The notes: generated by a model not told the origin, from the sequence alone. Shown: positions 7,104 to 16,489, counted from the stretch's first letter. The stretch is DNA of 64,000 nt from an uncultured Alistipes sp. (GCA_900544195.1 UQUJ01000006.1:1-64000), one strand, 5' to 3'. A program made the numbers and translations.

Positions 7104-10100
7104 CTATAGTTCTCCCATGAGTCTTACCGGGCCGATGAGGCCGGAAGGGAGGGGTTTGTCGGTGGACTTGTAGAAGCGGCGGATGGCGGTGACCGGGTGT
7201 TTCTCTCCGGGTTGGACATCACCTATCATCCGGTTGCGCCAGACATTGGTCACCTTGATTTCCAAGAGGTTGTCTCCATCTTTGAGGAGTGGCTTGATGT
7301 CGGCGGTCCTGAACGGGGCTTTCCAGAGGACACCTGCGGATACGCCGTTGATGGAAATGTCAGCGATGTTCTTGACTGTACCAAGATCCATGAATATTCT
7401 TTTGTTGGATGCCAGCTGGGTGGAGTCGATCGCCACCGTTGTCTTGTAAACGGCAGTGCCGGAGAAGTATTTCACGGTCGGATTTTCTTTTCTTGTCCAA
7501 GACTCCAGTTCCGTAAATTCTTCATCGGCGGTGCCGCCGTTCTTCTGGTTGAAATGCACCTGCCAGGTGGAGGTGATGGTCTGGATTACGGTCGTTACCG
7601 ATGTCTGGTTTGTGAGTACGGGCGCTTCGGCAGGCTCTGCGACCGAAGTGTTACGGTCACTGAACTTGTCGAAGAGACTGAACTTGCCGATGGAATCCGC
7701 ATGACGAATCACAACCGAATCAGATGCATGAAGCGTTACCGAATCCGTTGCGTTGACAAAGACCGTGTCCACTGTTACATTGATCTGCGGCCTGCCTGAC
7801 AGCACGACAACCCTGGCGTCTGTTGAATACATCGGCATGGTCACGACCGAGCGTCCTTTTCTGGAAATGACCGGCACATCGGTGACTTCCCCGTTGTCAG
7901 GATTGAATATGGCCGCGAACTTTCCGCCATCCCTGAAGCTGAGTTCCACTTCTGCGCTATTCCCGGAGAAGTTTCTCACCCAGTAGATATGGGTGCTGTC
8001 CGGGAGGGTTCTGTGGACATATTTAAAGTCCCCGTAGCTGTCTGGAGCGTTCGCCGGGGCCTCGGTCGCATCTTTCTGGTCACAGATCATGTCGCTGTCA
8101 CTTAGTAACATACTGTGGTCACTGAGCTTGTCGAAGTGACCGTTTGGCGATGTCGCTTCGGCAGGATCAGCGACCCTTGCACTGAAATCAGGCTGAATCC
8201 CGCTGCGCTTCAGACAGTCTTCAAGCCCCTTGGTGAACACATTCTTCCTCCGCGAATGCCACACATCATCCACGATTGTGGCGAATGCCCTGTCGTCCGC
8301 CTTGACCCCTGCGCACTGCTTCGGCTCCTTGCCGCAGATTATGACTCCAGCGTCAGCGAACTCCTTGATCTTTTTAAGAATATCCAAGGACATCACCTCG
8401 CAGTTTCTGTCCAGCCACAGAACCCTGTAACGGACACCTGATGGCGCCACAAGTGTTCCGTTCTCTACCTTTACGCCGGATCTGAGCACTGTCGGATTGG
8501 CAAAATCGTAGTTGTACCCGTCAGGAACCTGCGGCAGAGTGCTGAATGCGGCACCACCGTACAGGCCTGTGATGTTCAGGTCCTCTCCATAGTATAATAA
8601 TATGTCAGCGACAGATGACCCTTGCTGGAGCATCGCGCTGGACCTGGCAAGGTAGTCGGTGAACACTCTGGCATATTCAGCCCAAGTCTCGTTCCTGTGC
8701 AGCCACTGCCCGTAACGGAACAGCTGAAGGCCGGGAAGATACTCATCGTTCGGCTGTGATGCGGACTCATGGATGACGAATCTGTTGAGTCCGGCGCTGA
8801 GTCCGATGTCGGCGATGTACTTCATGTTTTCCGGGCAGTAGGTGTAGGCCCTGCCTTCGTCACCGTTCACGGAGAAAGACTCTGCTGCGACCAACGGCTG
8901 TCCGTAAATATGTGACACTGACGCGGATTCACGTACGTCGCAGATGGCGGACGGAACCGATGAGCCGGTCGGCGTGTTTTCCATCCAGATCGCCGCCATA
9001 GGAACCGTGGCCTTGATCTTTGGATCCATTCCGTCCCCGGTGTATGCGCGGCCGCTTTCCTGGGATTCCGTGTAGCGGCCCGCGAGACCATATTCATTGA
9101 CAATCTTGTCGATTCTGTCGTAGTTCTCGCAGAACAGTTCGCCGAGGGTGCGTCGCCAATCCCAGAGGAAACGTTCGCTCGTCCGGGAGCTGCCGATGAT
9201 CTCGCCCGCAAGCACAGGCAGCCATGGCAGCAGATCGTAGCCACGTCGCGCCTTGAACTCTTCCGCCAGCTTCGGAGTCCAAGTGTAGGAGCCGGCCTCG
9301 TAGCTGTCCACCAGAAGGTATCGGATTCCTTTCTCGCCAAGCATCCCGCCGGCCGCCTCCTTATAAAGGTCAACGTAGGTGTGAAAATATCTCATCCATG
9401 CGTCCGGATCCAGTTTGTCAACCTCCAACCCGGTCGCTTCCGGTGATGCCGGGTGGTTGACCTTTCCGGTTATGGACCATCCGAAGCGGTAGATCCGCCA
9501 GCGTCCGGCCGGCAGCGAGCATTCAAGTTTCCCGTCGGCAGTCATCTTCCCTGTCAGGTCGATTATGTCCGAAGTCCTGATCGCGTCCTTTGAATATGGT
9601 GTGTGGTATTTCCAGAAATCATGGATTATTCCGAATCCGCCAAGCTCCTGGCTGTGGTTTACTTTCATCACAGTGAAAAGCTCCAGCGATTCCAACTGCC
9701 GGCCTCTGACCCGGAAAAATTGGGCGTAGGTCTGGGGTACATTCTTGGTCAGATAGGGGACTACTGTCGGCTCTATGTCGCAGACTTTCCTCCATTTCAG
9801 GCCGTCGTCGCTGCATTCGAGGACGTTCACATACTTTGGCTCTCCGCTTCTGGGGCGGTCGCTCATCGCCATTGTCTTAAGGGTCAAAGCCTTTATTGTC
9901 TGCGGCTTCCGGAACTCAACGGTGATGACTGAGTCTGTCTCTTCGATCCTTTCGGACAGGGATCTCATTGATTTGTCTGAATATGGCAGCCTGACGGCGA
10001 GGACGTACAGATCCTTGCCATAAGGCTTTACCTCGATGCGGTCGTTGTCTGTGTGGTAGTCAAGGTACGGCCCCACAACATTGTAAAGTTCCGGAAGCCG

Positions 10101-10658
10101 CACGCATACTTTTCCTCCACGCACGTCAACAGATCTCCATTCCAGCTTTTTCACAGCGTCCTCAGGCTTCACCCATGTGCCGCCTGTCGAGCTCCAGCCC
10201 GGCGCGCTTGCGATAGTGACATCCATGTCCAGCGAGTCGGCCAGATTCAGGGCGAACCTGAACGCGTCCTTCCATCCGTCTGACAGGTAAGGAAGTTTGA
10301 CTTTCGCGGCTCTTGGCATGTTGATTCCGCCCGCGTCGAACTGGTGGAAGCCGCCTATTCCGGCTCTCTTCATCCATTCGATGTCTTTCCTGATTCCTTC
10401 CTTGGAGACATTTCCGTCCATCCAGTGCCACCAAACCTGCGGTCTGGAGTTCTTGGGTGGCGTTTGGAATATCCTTGCCAACTCTGATGAATCGGCGTGG
10501 ACGCTCAATGAATATGTGAGTGTGGAGTCAGTGTCCTTGCTTGTGGGGATGTCCTGCCGCAGCTCCGAAGTGTTGGTTTTTGGCACGGTGTCCATTACGG
10601 GGGACAATTGAAGCGGCAGGAAAAGCGCCAAGGTTGTGAGTGTTATAGTCATGCTCAT
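7104..10658 (-). CDS. GH106-type alpha-L-rhamnosidase, secreted
   Basis: The 1184-residue protein starts with a signal peptide (TLALFLPLQLS). Near residue 70 it has the GH106 opening block RPQVWWHWMDGNVSKEGIRKDIEWMKRAGIGGFHQFDAGG. The catalytic barrel region continues with LLVDSYEAGSYTWTPKLAEEFKARRGYD and RYTESQESGR. A galactose-binding-like beta-sandwich is at the C-terminus (ISINGVSAGVLWKAPFR). It would release L-rhamnose from glycans in the periplasm or at the surface, feeding RhaA and RhaB. Two copies of the family B palindrome are translated in frame, at about residues 828-848 (ADPAEA...FDKLSDH) and 995-1012 (FDKFSDR...AEPAEAP). These probably form linker insertions and may explain why the protein is slightly long. 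Confidence 0.88.
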   Translation of the reverse strand: MSMTITLTTLALFLPLQLSPVMDTVPKTNTSELRQDIPTSKDTDSTLTYSLSVHADSSELARIFQTPPKNSRPQVWWHWMDGNVSKEGIRKDIEWMKRAGIGGFHQFDAGGINMPRAAKVKLPYLSDGWKDAFRFALNLADSLDMDVTIASAPGWSSTGGTWVKPEDAVKKLEWRSVDVRGGKVCVRLPELYNVVGPYLDYHTDNDRIEVKPYGKDLYVLAVRLPYSDKSMRSLSERIEETDSVITVEFRKPQTIKALTLKTMAMSDRPRSGEPKYVNVLECSDDGLKWRKVCDIEPTVVPYLTKNVPQTYAQFFRVRGRQLESLELFTVMKVNHSQELGGFGIIHDFWKYHTPYSKDAIRTSDIIDLTGKMTADGKLECSLPAGRWRIYRFGWSITGKVNHPASPEATGLEVDKLDPDAWMRYFHTYVDLYKEAAGGMLGEKGIRYLLVDSYEAGSYTWTPKLAEEFKARRGYDLLPWLPVLAGEIIGSSRTSERFLWDWRRTLGELFCENYDRIDKIVNEYGLAGRYTESQESGRAYTGDGMDPKIKATVPMAAIWMENTPTGSSVPSAICDVRESASVSHIYGQPLVAAESFSVNGDEGRAYTYCPENMKYIADIGLSAGLNRFVIHESASQPNDEYLPGLQLFRYGQWLHRNETWAEYARVFTDYLARSSAMLQQGSSVADILLYYGEDLNITGLYGGAAFSTLPQVPDGYNYDFANPTVLRSGVKVENGTLVAPSGVRYRVLWLDRNCEVMSLDILKKIKEFADAGVIICGKEPKQCAGVKADDRAFATIVDDVWHSRRKNVFTKGLEDCLKRSGIQPDFSARVADPAEATSPNGHFDKLSDHSMLLSDSDMICDQKDATEAPANAPDSYGDFKYVHRTLPDSTHIYWVRNFSGNSAEVELSFRDGGKFAAIFNPDNGEVTDVPVISRKGRSVVTMPMYSTDARVVVLSGRPQINVTVDTVFVNATDSVTLHASDSVVIRHADSIGKFSLFDKFSDRNTSVAEPAEAPVLTNQTSVTTVIQTITSTWQVHFNQKNGGTADEEFTELESWTRKENPTVKYFSGTAVYKTTVAIDSTQLASNKRIFMDLGTVKNIADISINGVSAGVLWKAPFRTADIKPLLKDGDNLLEIKVTNVWRNRMIGDVQPGEKHPVTAIRRFYKSTDKPLPSGLIGPVRLMGEL
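7625..7674. repeat. Family B palindrome inside the rhamnosidase gene (copy B2)
   Basis: CTTCGGCAGGCTCTGCGACC (7625-7644) and GGTCACTGAACTTGTCGAAG (7655-7674) form an imperfect inverted pair. The reading frame is kept through it. Confidence 0.8.
8117..8175. repeat. Family B palindrome inside the rhamnosidase gene (copy B1)
   Basis: GGTCACTGAGCTTGTCGAAG (8117-8136) and CTTCGGCAGGATCAGCGACC (8156-8175) form an imperfect inverted pair, in the opposite arm order to the copy at 7625-7674. It is translated as part of the rhamnosidase. Confidence 0.8.
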
Positions 10659-10681
10659 ATTGGTGATTCTCTAAAAACATT

Positions 10682-10713
10682 CAAAGATAAAAATCACCTC
10701 TCATATATTCAAA
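10682..10713 (-). promoter_or_regulatory. Promoter of the rhamnosidase gene
   Basis: On the minus strand, TTTG (10710-10713) and TATCTTTG (10682-10689) are 20 bases apart, an exact consensus match. It ends 24 bases before the start codon. Confidence 0.8.
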
Positions 10714-10849
10714 CATTTACACCCTTGTTTTCCCGGTTGGTCCGATTGCCCCTTTGAAAACTGATGCTTTGTGTTTGATTTTTGGCAAATCGGTGATGTT
10801 GTTATGTCAAAGTTTGAATTTGGCACGGATAATGCTTATCTTGTTCAAA

Positions 10850-10983
10850 GAGTTAATTGGTTCTAATAGGATTTTATCTTTCTATCCTTTAACCTGTGTG
10901 GAACTGTTCTTCATACGTTTTATTCATAATTAGGTTTGTATTAAGTGGGAAAGGTCGGAGCTGTGAAGTTCCGGCCTTTTTTG
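10850..10983 (+). ncRNA. Candidate intergenic small RNA
   Basis: A promoter-like pair, TTTG (10813-10816), N20, TATCTTGT (10837-10844), points to a start near 10850. A strong terminator hairpin (10951-10978: GGTCGGA with TCCGGCC, then a T run) ends the unit. There is no ATG in between. The outer strands can pair: TTAAT 10853-10857 with ATTAA 10940-10944, and CTAAT 10863-10867 with ATTAG 10929-10933. An inner AGGAT...ATCCT hairpin also fits. Size (~134 nt) and layout fit a stand-alone structured RNA. I cannot assign it to a known class; a 6S-like or other conserved Bacteroidales RNA is possible. Confidence 0.45.
10951..10982 (+). terminator. Terminator of the candidate small RNA
   Basis: AAGGTCGGA pairs with TTCCGGCCTT (one G-T pair), followed by six Ts. 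Its 3' arm recurs inverted at 10989-11003, making a 15-bp perfect inverted repeat (10971-10985/10989-11003). A direct copy of GACTTTGTCAAAAAAGGCCG is found at both 10983 and 11100. Confidence 0.65.
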
Positions 10984-11169
10984 ACTTTGTCAAAAAAGGC
11001 CGGAAGATTCCTTTTTTTTACCCTCAGTCACTTCGTGACAGCCCCTGAGGGGCATGGGGAAAGGGTTCCCCAAACCCCTTCGGTCGCTCCGCTCCGAGTG
11101 ACTTTGTCAAAAAAGGCCGGAACCGATTCTGGGTCAAGTCCAAAAGAATATATTAACGAATTAACAAAC

Positions 11170-11239
11170 GACAGTGGAAAAATCTAATGGCAGATTTTGG
11201 TAACGTGCAAAATCTGCCATTAGCCTTTTTTCCACTGCC
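11170..11239. repeat. Family A long hairpin, copy A2 (core inverted)
   Basis: This 70-base palindrome runs from GACAGTGG to CCACTGCC, with the core reading ATTTTGGTAACGTGCAAAAT, the reverse complement of the core in the other copies. The arms are compensated relative to A4: CAGATTTT/AAAATCTG here, CGGATTTT/AAAATCCG there. A degenerate family B pair (TTCTACTGGCTCAGTAA and GGCTTTGTGACC) follows at 11270-11306. Between 10659 and 11340 I see only promoters, the candidate RNA and repeats, with no protein gene. Confidence 0.85.
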
Positions 11240-11340
11240 TTAACACATCGATGGTGGCAAGTTCGGACGCTTCTACTGGCTCAGTAATCGGTAGGCTTTG
11301 TGACCGACAACCTATACCTCTGCGGGCGAGTTGAATTGAG

Positions 11341-11802
11341 CTACAATTTGCGGTTTTTGTAGGAGTCGATGCAGGACGGGATGATGCGTCGGTACTCTTT
11401 GCTGGTGTAGAGAGGGGAGGAGATGATGAAGTCGGCGGTGCTGCGGTTTGTGGCGAACGGAATGTTGTACAGGGACGCGAGACGTGTCAGACCCATCACA
11501 TCGTTCTGATGACCCTGCATGATGAGGTTGTCGCAGAAGAACACCAGCATGTCGATCTTCCCCTCGGCGATCATCCCACCGATCTCGAAATCACCACCGA
11601 GCGGACCGCTCAGCATGCACACGACGGACGGAGCCTCCGGCCCGAGTTTCTCGGTCAGCGTCTCGGAGACAAGGCGGCCGGTCGTGCCAGTGCAGAACAG
11701 ATGACTATGTTTGAGAGAGCCTGCATTGTAGCGGACCCAGTCCAGAAGCTCCTGCTTTCTGGAATCGTGAGCCACAAGTGCGATGTTTGTTACCATATTC
11801 AT
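11341..11802 (-). CDS. mgsA: Methylglyoxal synthase
   Basis: The enzyme converts dihydroxyacetone phosphate to methylglyoxal and phosphate in the cytosol, a bypass of lower glycolysis when phosphate is short or sugar phosphates pile up. Family motifs run through the chain: IALVAHDSRKQELLDWV, FCTGTTGRL, MLSGPLGGDFEIGGMIAEGKIDMLVFFCDNL with the catalytic Asp, and IPFATNRSTADFIISSPL. The start is taken at 11802 (MNMVTNIAL), giving 153 residues, the usual size; the longer frame runs into tamB. It follows tamB by 7 bases on the same strand. Rhamnose breakdown yields DHAP, so nearness to the rhamnose genes may be meaningful or chance. Confidence 0.95.
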   Translation of the reverse strand: MNMVTNIALVAHDSRKQELLDWVRYNAGSLKHSHLFCTGTTGRLVSETLTEKLGPEAPSVVCMLSGPLGGDFEIGGMIAEGKIDMLVFFCDNLIMQGHQNDVMGLTRLASLYNIPFATNRSTADFIISSPLYTSKEYRRIIPSCIDSYKNRKL

Positions 11803-11809
11803 GAAAAAT

Positions 11810-14800
11810 TTAATTGTTTGCTTTTCTCTTTGATTTCCCGGATCCACCGGATGCCCCCGTCTCACCTCTGGAGATGGTGATTGTCTTCATCTCCCTCCCC
11901 CCGCCTTCATAGGCAGCCGCCCTTTGCTCACGCTTCCGCCTGCTGGTGAACAGATTGCGGAAGAATTCCTTGAAAGTGTTGAACTCCCTCTGGTAGGCTA
12001 TGCCGACTCCGTTCCTCTGGGTGTTGTCCAGATATGTCGTGTAGTCGTCCGCCGAATGGGAGAACAGGTTCATTCGCAGCTGCCCGGACTTGTCCAGCTT
12101 GATCTCGATGTCGAGGTTGCCCACCATTTCACCCTCCGAAGAGGAAGAACTTGTGTGTTCCCTGTTCCCGACATTGCCGTTGACGATCACCCTGTTGTTG
12201 AATAGCTGCGTTGACACGGCGACATCGAATATGTTGGTGCCGCTTTCGCTGGACTGGTAATTCAGTCCGAGGTCAAGCGGGATGTCCAGCTTCTGAAGGA
12301 TGTTGTTCAGCTGTCCCGCCATGATTTCCGCCACATTGGAGTAGAGCATGTTGGTGTTGTTCACGACTCCTGACTGCTCGTCCGGCATGAAACTTCCGGA
12401 GATCAGGAGTGAAAGGAACTGGCGCTGGATCTTGTCCTCCGTGTTGAGGGCGCTCTCGACCCTCGATTTGGTGGTCGGATCCAGATCCGGAACCTCGATC
12501 GAGAAGGAAAGCTTCGGCTCGCGCAGCTTGCCCGAGACTCCGATGCCACAGTTCACGACCCTGCGCGCCGAGACAGCCGTGGTGTCCGCGATCAAAGTGG
12601 CCACCGACGCTTTTGTCGAATATATTCCCTTGATGTCCAAATCACTGTCCATCACGTCTCCGTTGAAACGTACCGTGCTGCCCTCCGAGATCGTGAAATC
12701 CCTTTTTGCGATGTCCATGGCGTTGAAGTGGAAGTTGCCCGACCTCAAGGTGTAGTCCCCGTTGATTGTGAACAGATCCCTTGCCGGCCGCACCTCGATG
12801 TCGATTGTCCCCTGACCACGGCCATTGAGCACATTGCCGGCCGCCCTGTCTATCTCCACATAGGCCTCTGTGCCCTGGGTTGCATGGACCTTCAGCTTGA
12901 TCCCGAAGTCGCTGCCCTTGCCGCCTCCTGTCGTCATCTTGTTCATCATCGCCTCGTAAGGGTCGATGTAAACCTCCTTGAAGGCCTGCTTGAATGTCAG
13001 AAGGTCGTTTTTCCCGTCGTTCGAAGCGTTGTCTATAGGAATATGTATGCGCCCGTCCTTGTCTGTCCTGACGTTCACATCCAGCAGGATGGCCTCGAAC
13101 GGTCCCTTGACCGAAACGTCTCCGCTGGCAAAAAGATGCCCGTAGAATGTCTGGTTGTCACTTTCGGTCATGTCAATGGCCTCGATTCCACGCATCTTGA
13201 TTCTGGTGTCCATCCTGAAATTCTTCAGATGGTCGTACAGAAGTCCTCCGGCAATCGTTCCTGTGCCGTCAAACCTGTCTTTTATTGTGACCTCATCAAA
13301 GAACAACCCTTGGTCGGTGACGGAGAACGGTCCGCTTACATAGTAAGGCACGTTTGTGAATCCGACTCTCAAAAGAACATCATCGAACCTTGTCCCCTCG
13401 CTGGACAGGGAAAGCGAATCCAGCGTGCCGCTGGCCTTTACCCTTCCGCTGATGGAGCCTCCCATCTCGCTGAACACGGATTCCATGACAGGGGCGATGT
13501 AGCCGGCGTCAAATCTGTCGAGATCAGCGGTTGCGTCGATCCTATGATTTTTCAGGAGATAGTCACCTGTGATGTTCATGGTTCTCTTGCCGTCGATGTC
13601 GTTCCTCGCGATCACATGCATTTTCCCGTTACCCAATGAACCGGCTATTCGGAAAGTTCCCATCCTCCGTCCGGCGACCTCGGTTGAGTCCGAGACAAGT
13701 CTCATCATCAGACCGGCGTTGCTTTCCCATGGTGAATAGATGATTGCATTGCCGGTGGCGAGACCGGCTATGCCGAAATTGTCACCAAGGAATTTGTTCA
13801 GCAGCCCGAGGTCAAACCTCACGAGGTTGACGGAAAGCGTGTCTTTTTCTGTGTAAGAATATCCTCCGTTGACATTGACAGACTGGTTGGCGCAGCTTGC
13901 TGTCAGGTTGTCTATCCTGACATCCTTGCCAATCATGTTGATGGCGGATTCTGACACGCTCCACGCAGCGTCATCGTACCAGATGTAGGACGGAAGGGTG
14001 GAGGCATCGACAGTCAGTTTCCCGTCACCTGTGCGGCCAAGCTTTCCGGTAAGGTAGAACTCTCCCTTGTTGGCTGGCTCCGTACTGTTGTCGTAGGTGA
14101 GACCGGCCCCGAAACTGTCACCCTTGGCGTAGAGCATGAGATTGTCGTTCAGGAGATTGATGCCGGACACGGAAACCGAAGAGCATGCCAATGAGGCGTA
14201 GAGGCTGCTGTCCCTGTTGTCGAGGTTCAGATCAACGTCCTTGAGGAAGTTCTTGTCCAAAGCAATCCTTGGAGACTTGACAGAGGCCGTCACGTTTCCG
14301 TCCCTCGCGATGTTCAGACGTACTTTTGTGCCTTGGGCGATATATAGTCCCGGTTTCAGGAACGAGAGGATGTCGCGGGCGTCACTGATGTCCAGACGGA
14401 GGTCATATTCATCGCCATTCCATTCAGGGATTTTTCCATTGTAGAGGGCCGGGAGCTCTCTTTGGACGGTCAGTCCCTGCGCGTCTTTGATCAGGCTCGT
14501 GAACGGTTTTGTGCCGACATAGCTGCCGCTGATGAAGCCGGAAGTTATGTTGACCCTGTTGACATTGTTGTTGGAATGGGACTTCACACAGATGTCTCCG
14601 ATCTCGTGCCAGCCGTTGTCGTTCTCAAGAGTCATCCCAAGAATGTCAAGGTCTCCGATGAGATCCCCCCGACTGATGTTCATGTAGTTGGCGTTGATCC
14701 TGCCGGAGATCTTGGAGTTTTCCCGTTTGTCCAACTTCAAGGCGTGAAGGTCGGCGTAACCGATTGACGCGTAGAACTTGTAGAGCCCGTTGCGGGTCTT

Positions 14801-16372
14801 GTCCGAAAGGGTGAACAGTCCCTGGAACAAAAAGTTCAGATTCGGATCGCTGCAGACGATCCTGCCGTCAAAGGCGTTGTCTGAATATGTCCCCGCCGCT
14901 ATGATGTTGGAATAGTCGTAGCCGAGCGCGGACAGTTTCTCCACGAAAAGTGTGTCGATCACCAGGCTGGTCCGGCCCTTGTCAAGTGACACGTCCATCG
15001 CTCCTCTCAATGTGACTTCTCCTACCTGCTTCACACCTGCAAGCCGTCCTACGTTGAGGTTTCTGGCGGAGACGTTGCCTCCCAGGCCGATGGCCTTCCC
15101 TTTCTTGATGAGATCCCTGATGTTGACATCGGCCGTGAGTGAGCCCAGCGCCGATGTGACATTTCCATTAGCCTTGAGATTGTTTAATGTGCCCTTGACC
15201 TCTCCATTGAAAAGGAATTGGGTTCCGGATGCGAACTTTGAGAGGTCAACAGCCGCGCCGGGGGCAAAGCCTCTGATGAACAGGCCGAGGCCTTCGGTCG
15301 TGAATCCGAGATTGTCCAGCATGAAATCCATCGTCATCCGGTCGATGTCAGGAAGCCCGGAGAGCCTGCCGGACAATGCCCCGGAGACTCCGCTGTAGGA
15401 TTCGGAAAAATTGAATCCTTTGATTGAGAGGTCGCTGACCGGCCCTTTGAAATTGGCTTTCCTTAAGTTTATTACTGATTTCATCCTTTGCAAGGACGGG
15501 GCGAAGAACGAGATGCTCTTCATGTCGATCCTGCTGCCGAGGATGTCACCTGTCATCAGGACTTCTTCCATGTAGTCGGAGAAGGAAGACGCACCGGAAT
15601 ATTCCATGGCATATTCATTCATGCTGATGTCAGACCAGCTGTCCTTCAGGTGGAGGTTTCGGATCAAGGTCCTGCCTTTTTCAATGGTTGTCTTCCCGGA
15701 CAGCGCAAGGATCCTGTAGCCGCTCCTCTCGATTGCCTGCAGGTTCTCGACTGTGCCGGTGACGGTGCCACCATTGAAGGTGATGTCGTGGGCCATGAGG
15801 TTATTCACGGTGACATCAAGGTTCTTCCAGTCTATGCCATATTCCCGCAGAGGACTTTCGTTCGTCTTGTTGACAAGGCGGAAACGGAAATCCTTGACCT
15901 GCACTCTTCCCGCGTCAAGTTTGATGGAGAACGGCTTTTTCTCTTTTTTCGCTTCTGGCTTCCTGATGAGTCTTCCGATGTTGCTTCCTCGCTCGTCTTT
16001 GGCCAGGATGAACGATCCGTCCTTGACGCTCAACCTTTTGACGTGGATGGCACCGTCGTTCCTCAAGCCCTTGAGGGAAAATGTCGTGACGATCGATCCT
16101 GCTCTTGCGATGGTGTCCAGGCGCTCACCTTGCCAATCGGTCACAGGCTCGTTGTCCAGAATCACAACATCATTGAGCACCAGAGCCGTGAATGGCTTTA
16201 TGTGAATCTTGGAGAATTCTATCCGGCCGTTCAGTATGCTGCCCAAAGACTCCACCGCTTTCCTTGCCACAAACGTCTGGACAGCCGGAGTCTGCAACAG
16301 AATCCAGCCGGCGAAAAGCAGCGAGACGATCGCTACAATGATTCCCCAGAATATCTTTAGAGCCTTTTTCAA
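11810..16372 (-). CDS. TamB-like translocation/assembly module protein
   Basis: The very long protein (1520 residues) has one N-terminal membrane anchor (IFWGIIVAIVSLLFAGWIL) followed by repetitive beta-strand sequence across the chain. A C-terminal TamB/DUF490 domain includes QLNNILQKLDIPLDLGLNYQ and VAVSTQLFNNRVIVNGNVGNR. TamB-type proteins span the periplasm as a hydrophobic groove and help outer-membrane assembly or lipid transport. Divergent pairing with tsaD is common in Bacteroidota. The basic C-terminal tail (GGSGKSKRKANN) is low-complexity. The mgsA gene follows directly and is probably co-transcribed. Confidence 0.9.
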   Translation of the reverse strand: MKKALKIFWGIIVAIVSLLFAGWILLQTPAVQTFVARKAVESLGSILNGRIEFSKIHIKPFTALVLNDVVILDNEPVTDWQGERLDTIARAGSIVTTFSLKGLRNDGAIHVKRLSVKDGSFILAKDERGSNIGRLIRKPEAKKEKKPFSIKLDAGRVQVKDFRFRLVNKTNESPLREYGIDWKNLDVTVNNLMAHDITFNGGTVTGTVENLQAIERSGYRILALSGKTTIEKGRTLIRNLHLKDSWSDISMNEYAMEYSGASSFSDYMEEVLMTGDILGSRIDMKSISFFAPSLQRMKSVINLRKANFKGPVSDLSIKGFNFSESYSGVSGALSGRLSGLPDIDRMTMDFMLDNLGFTTEGLGLFIRGFAPGAAVDLSKFASGTQFLFNGEVKGTLNNLKANGNVTSALGSLTADVNIRDLIKKGKAIGLGGNVSARNLNVGRLAGVKQVGEVTLRGAMDVSLDKGRTSLVIDTLFVEKLSALGYDYSNIIAAGTYSDNAFDGRIVCSDPNLNFLFQGLFTLSDKTRNGLYKFYASIGYADLHALKLDKRENSKISGRINANYMNISRGDLIGDLDILGMTLENDNGWHEIGDICVKSHSNNNVNRVNITSGFISGSYVGTKPFTSLIKDAQGLTVQRELPALYNGKIPEWNGDEYDLRLDISDARDILSFLKPGLYIAQGTKVRLNIARDGNVTASVKSPRIALDKNFLKDVDLNLDNRDSSLYASLACSSVSVSGINLLNDNLMLYAKGDSFGAGLTYDNSTEPANKGEFYLTGKLGRTGDGKLTVDASTLPSYIWYDDAAWSVSESAINMIGKDVRIDNLTASCANQSVNVNGGYSYTEKDTLSVNLVRFDLGLLNKFLGDNFGIAGLATGNAIIYSPWESNAGLMMRLVSDSTEVAGRRMGTFRIAGSLGNGKMHVIARNDIDGKRTMNITGDYLLKNHRIDATADLDRFDAGYIAPVMESVFSEMGGSISGRVKASGTLDSLSLSSEGTRFDDVLLRVGFTNVPYYVSGPFSVTDQGLFFDEVTIKDRFDGTGTIAGGLLYDHLKNFRMDTRIKMRGIEAIDMTESDNQTFYGHLFASGDVSVKGPFEAILLDVNVRTDKDGRIHIPIDNASNDGKNDLLTFKQAFKEVYIDPYEAMMNKMTTGGGKGSDFGIKLKVHATQGTEAYVEIDRAAGNVLNGRGQGTIDIEVRPARDLFTINGDYTLRSGNFHFNAMDIAKRDFTISEGSTVRFNGDVMDSDLDIKGIYSTKASVATLIADTTAVSARRVVNCGIGVSGKLREPKLSFSIEVPDLDPTTKSRVESALNTEDKIQRQFLSLLISGSFMPDEQSGVVNNTNMLYSNVAEIMAGQLNNILQKLDIPLDLGLNYQSSESGTNIFDVAVSTQLFNNRVIVNGNVGNREHTSSSSSEGEMVGNLDIEIKLDKSGQLRMNLFSHSADDYTTYLDNTQRNGVGIAYQREFNTFKEFFRNLFTSRRKREQRAAAYEGGGREMKTITISRGETGASGGSGKSKRKANN

Positions 16373-16414
16373 TCATCGCAAGCCTTGGCGATCAGCGTCC
16401 GTGGCTAATAACAA

Positions 16415-16447
16415 CAAAGATACTAAATATCCGTTGGATTGACGAAA
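16415..16447 (-). promoter_or_regulatory. Promoter of tamB-mgsA
   Basis: On the minus strand, TTTC (16444-16447), a 21-base spacer and TATCTTTG (16415-16422) match the Bacteroidota consensus. It overlaps the divergent tsaD promoter region. Confidence 0.6.
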
Positions 16448-16462
16448 ATAGTTGTATCTTTG
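16434..16462 (+). promoter_or_regulatory. Promoter of tsaD
   Basis: A TTG at 16434-16436 and TATCTTTG at 16455-16462 are 18 bases apart. The -7 box lies inside the longest tsaD frame, which rules out the upstream TTG start at 16439. Confidence 0.6.
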
Positions 16463-16489
16463 CCATTCGATAAAATGTCTTTGAAGAAT

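Noticed and set aside
10945..11187. An 80-codon frame downstream of the candidate RNA
   Set aside because: It runs through the terminator and its duplicated arms, and its composition is that of repeat DNA.
16439..16489. Upstream TTG start of tsaD
   Set aside because: The -7 promoter box TATCTTTG lies inside this stretch, and family homology begins at YILGIESS.
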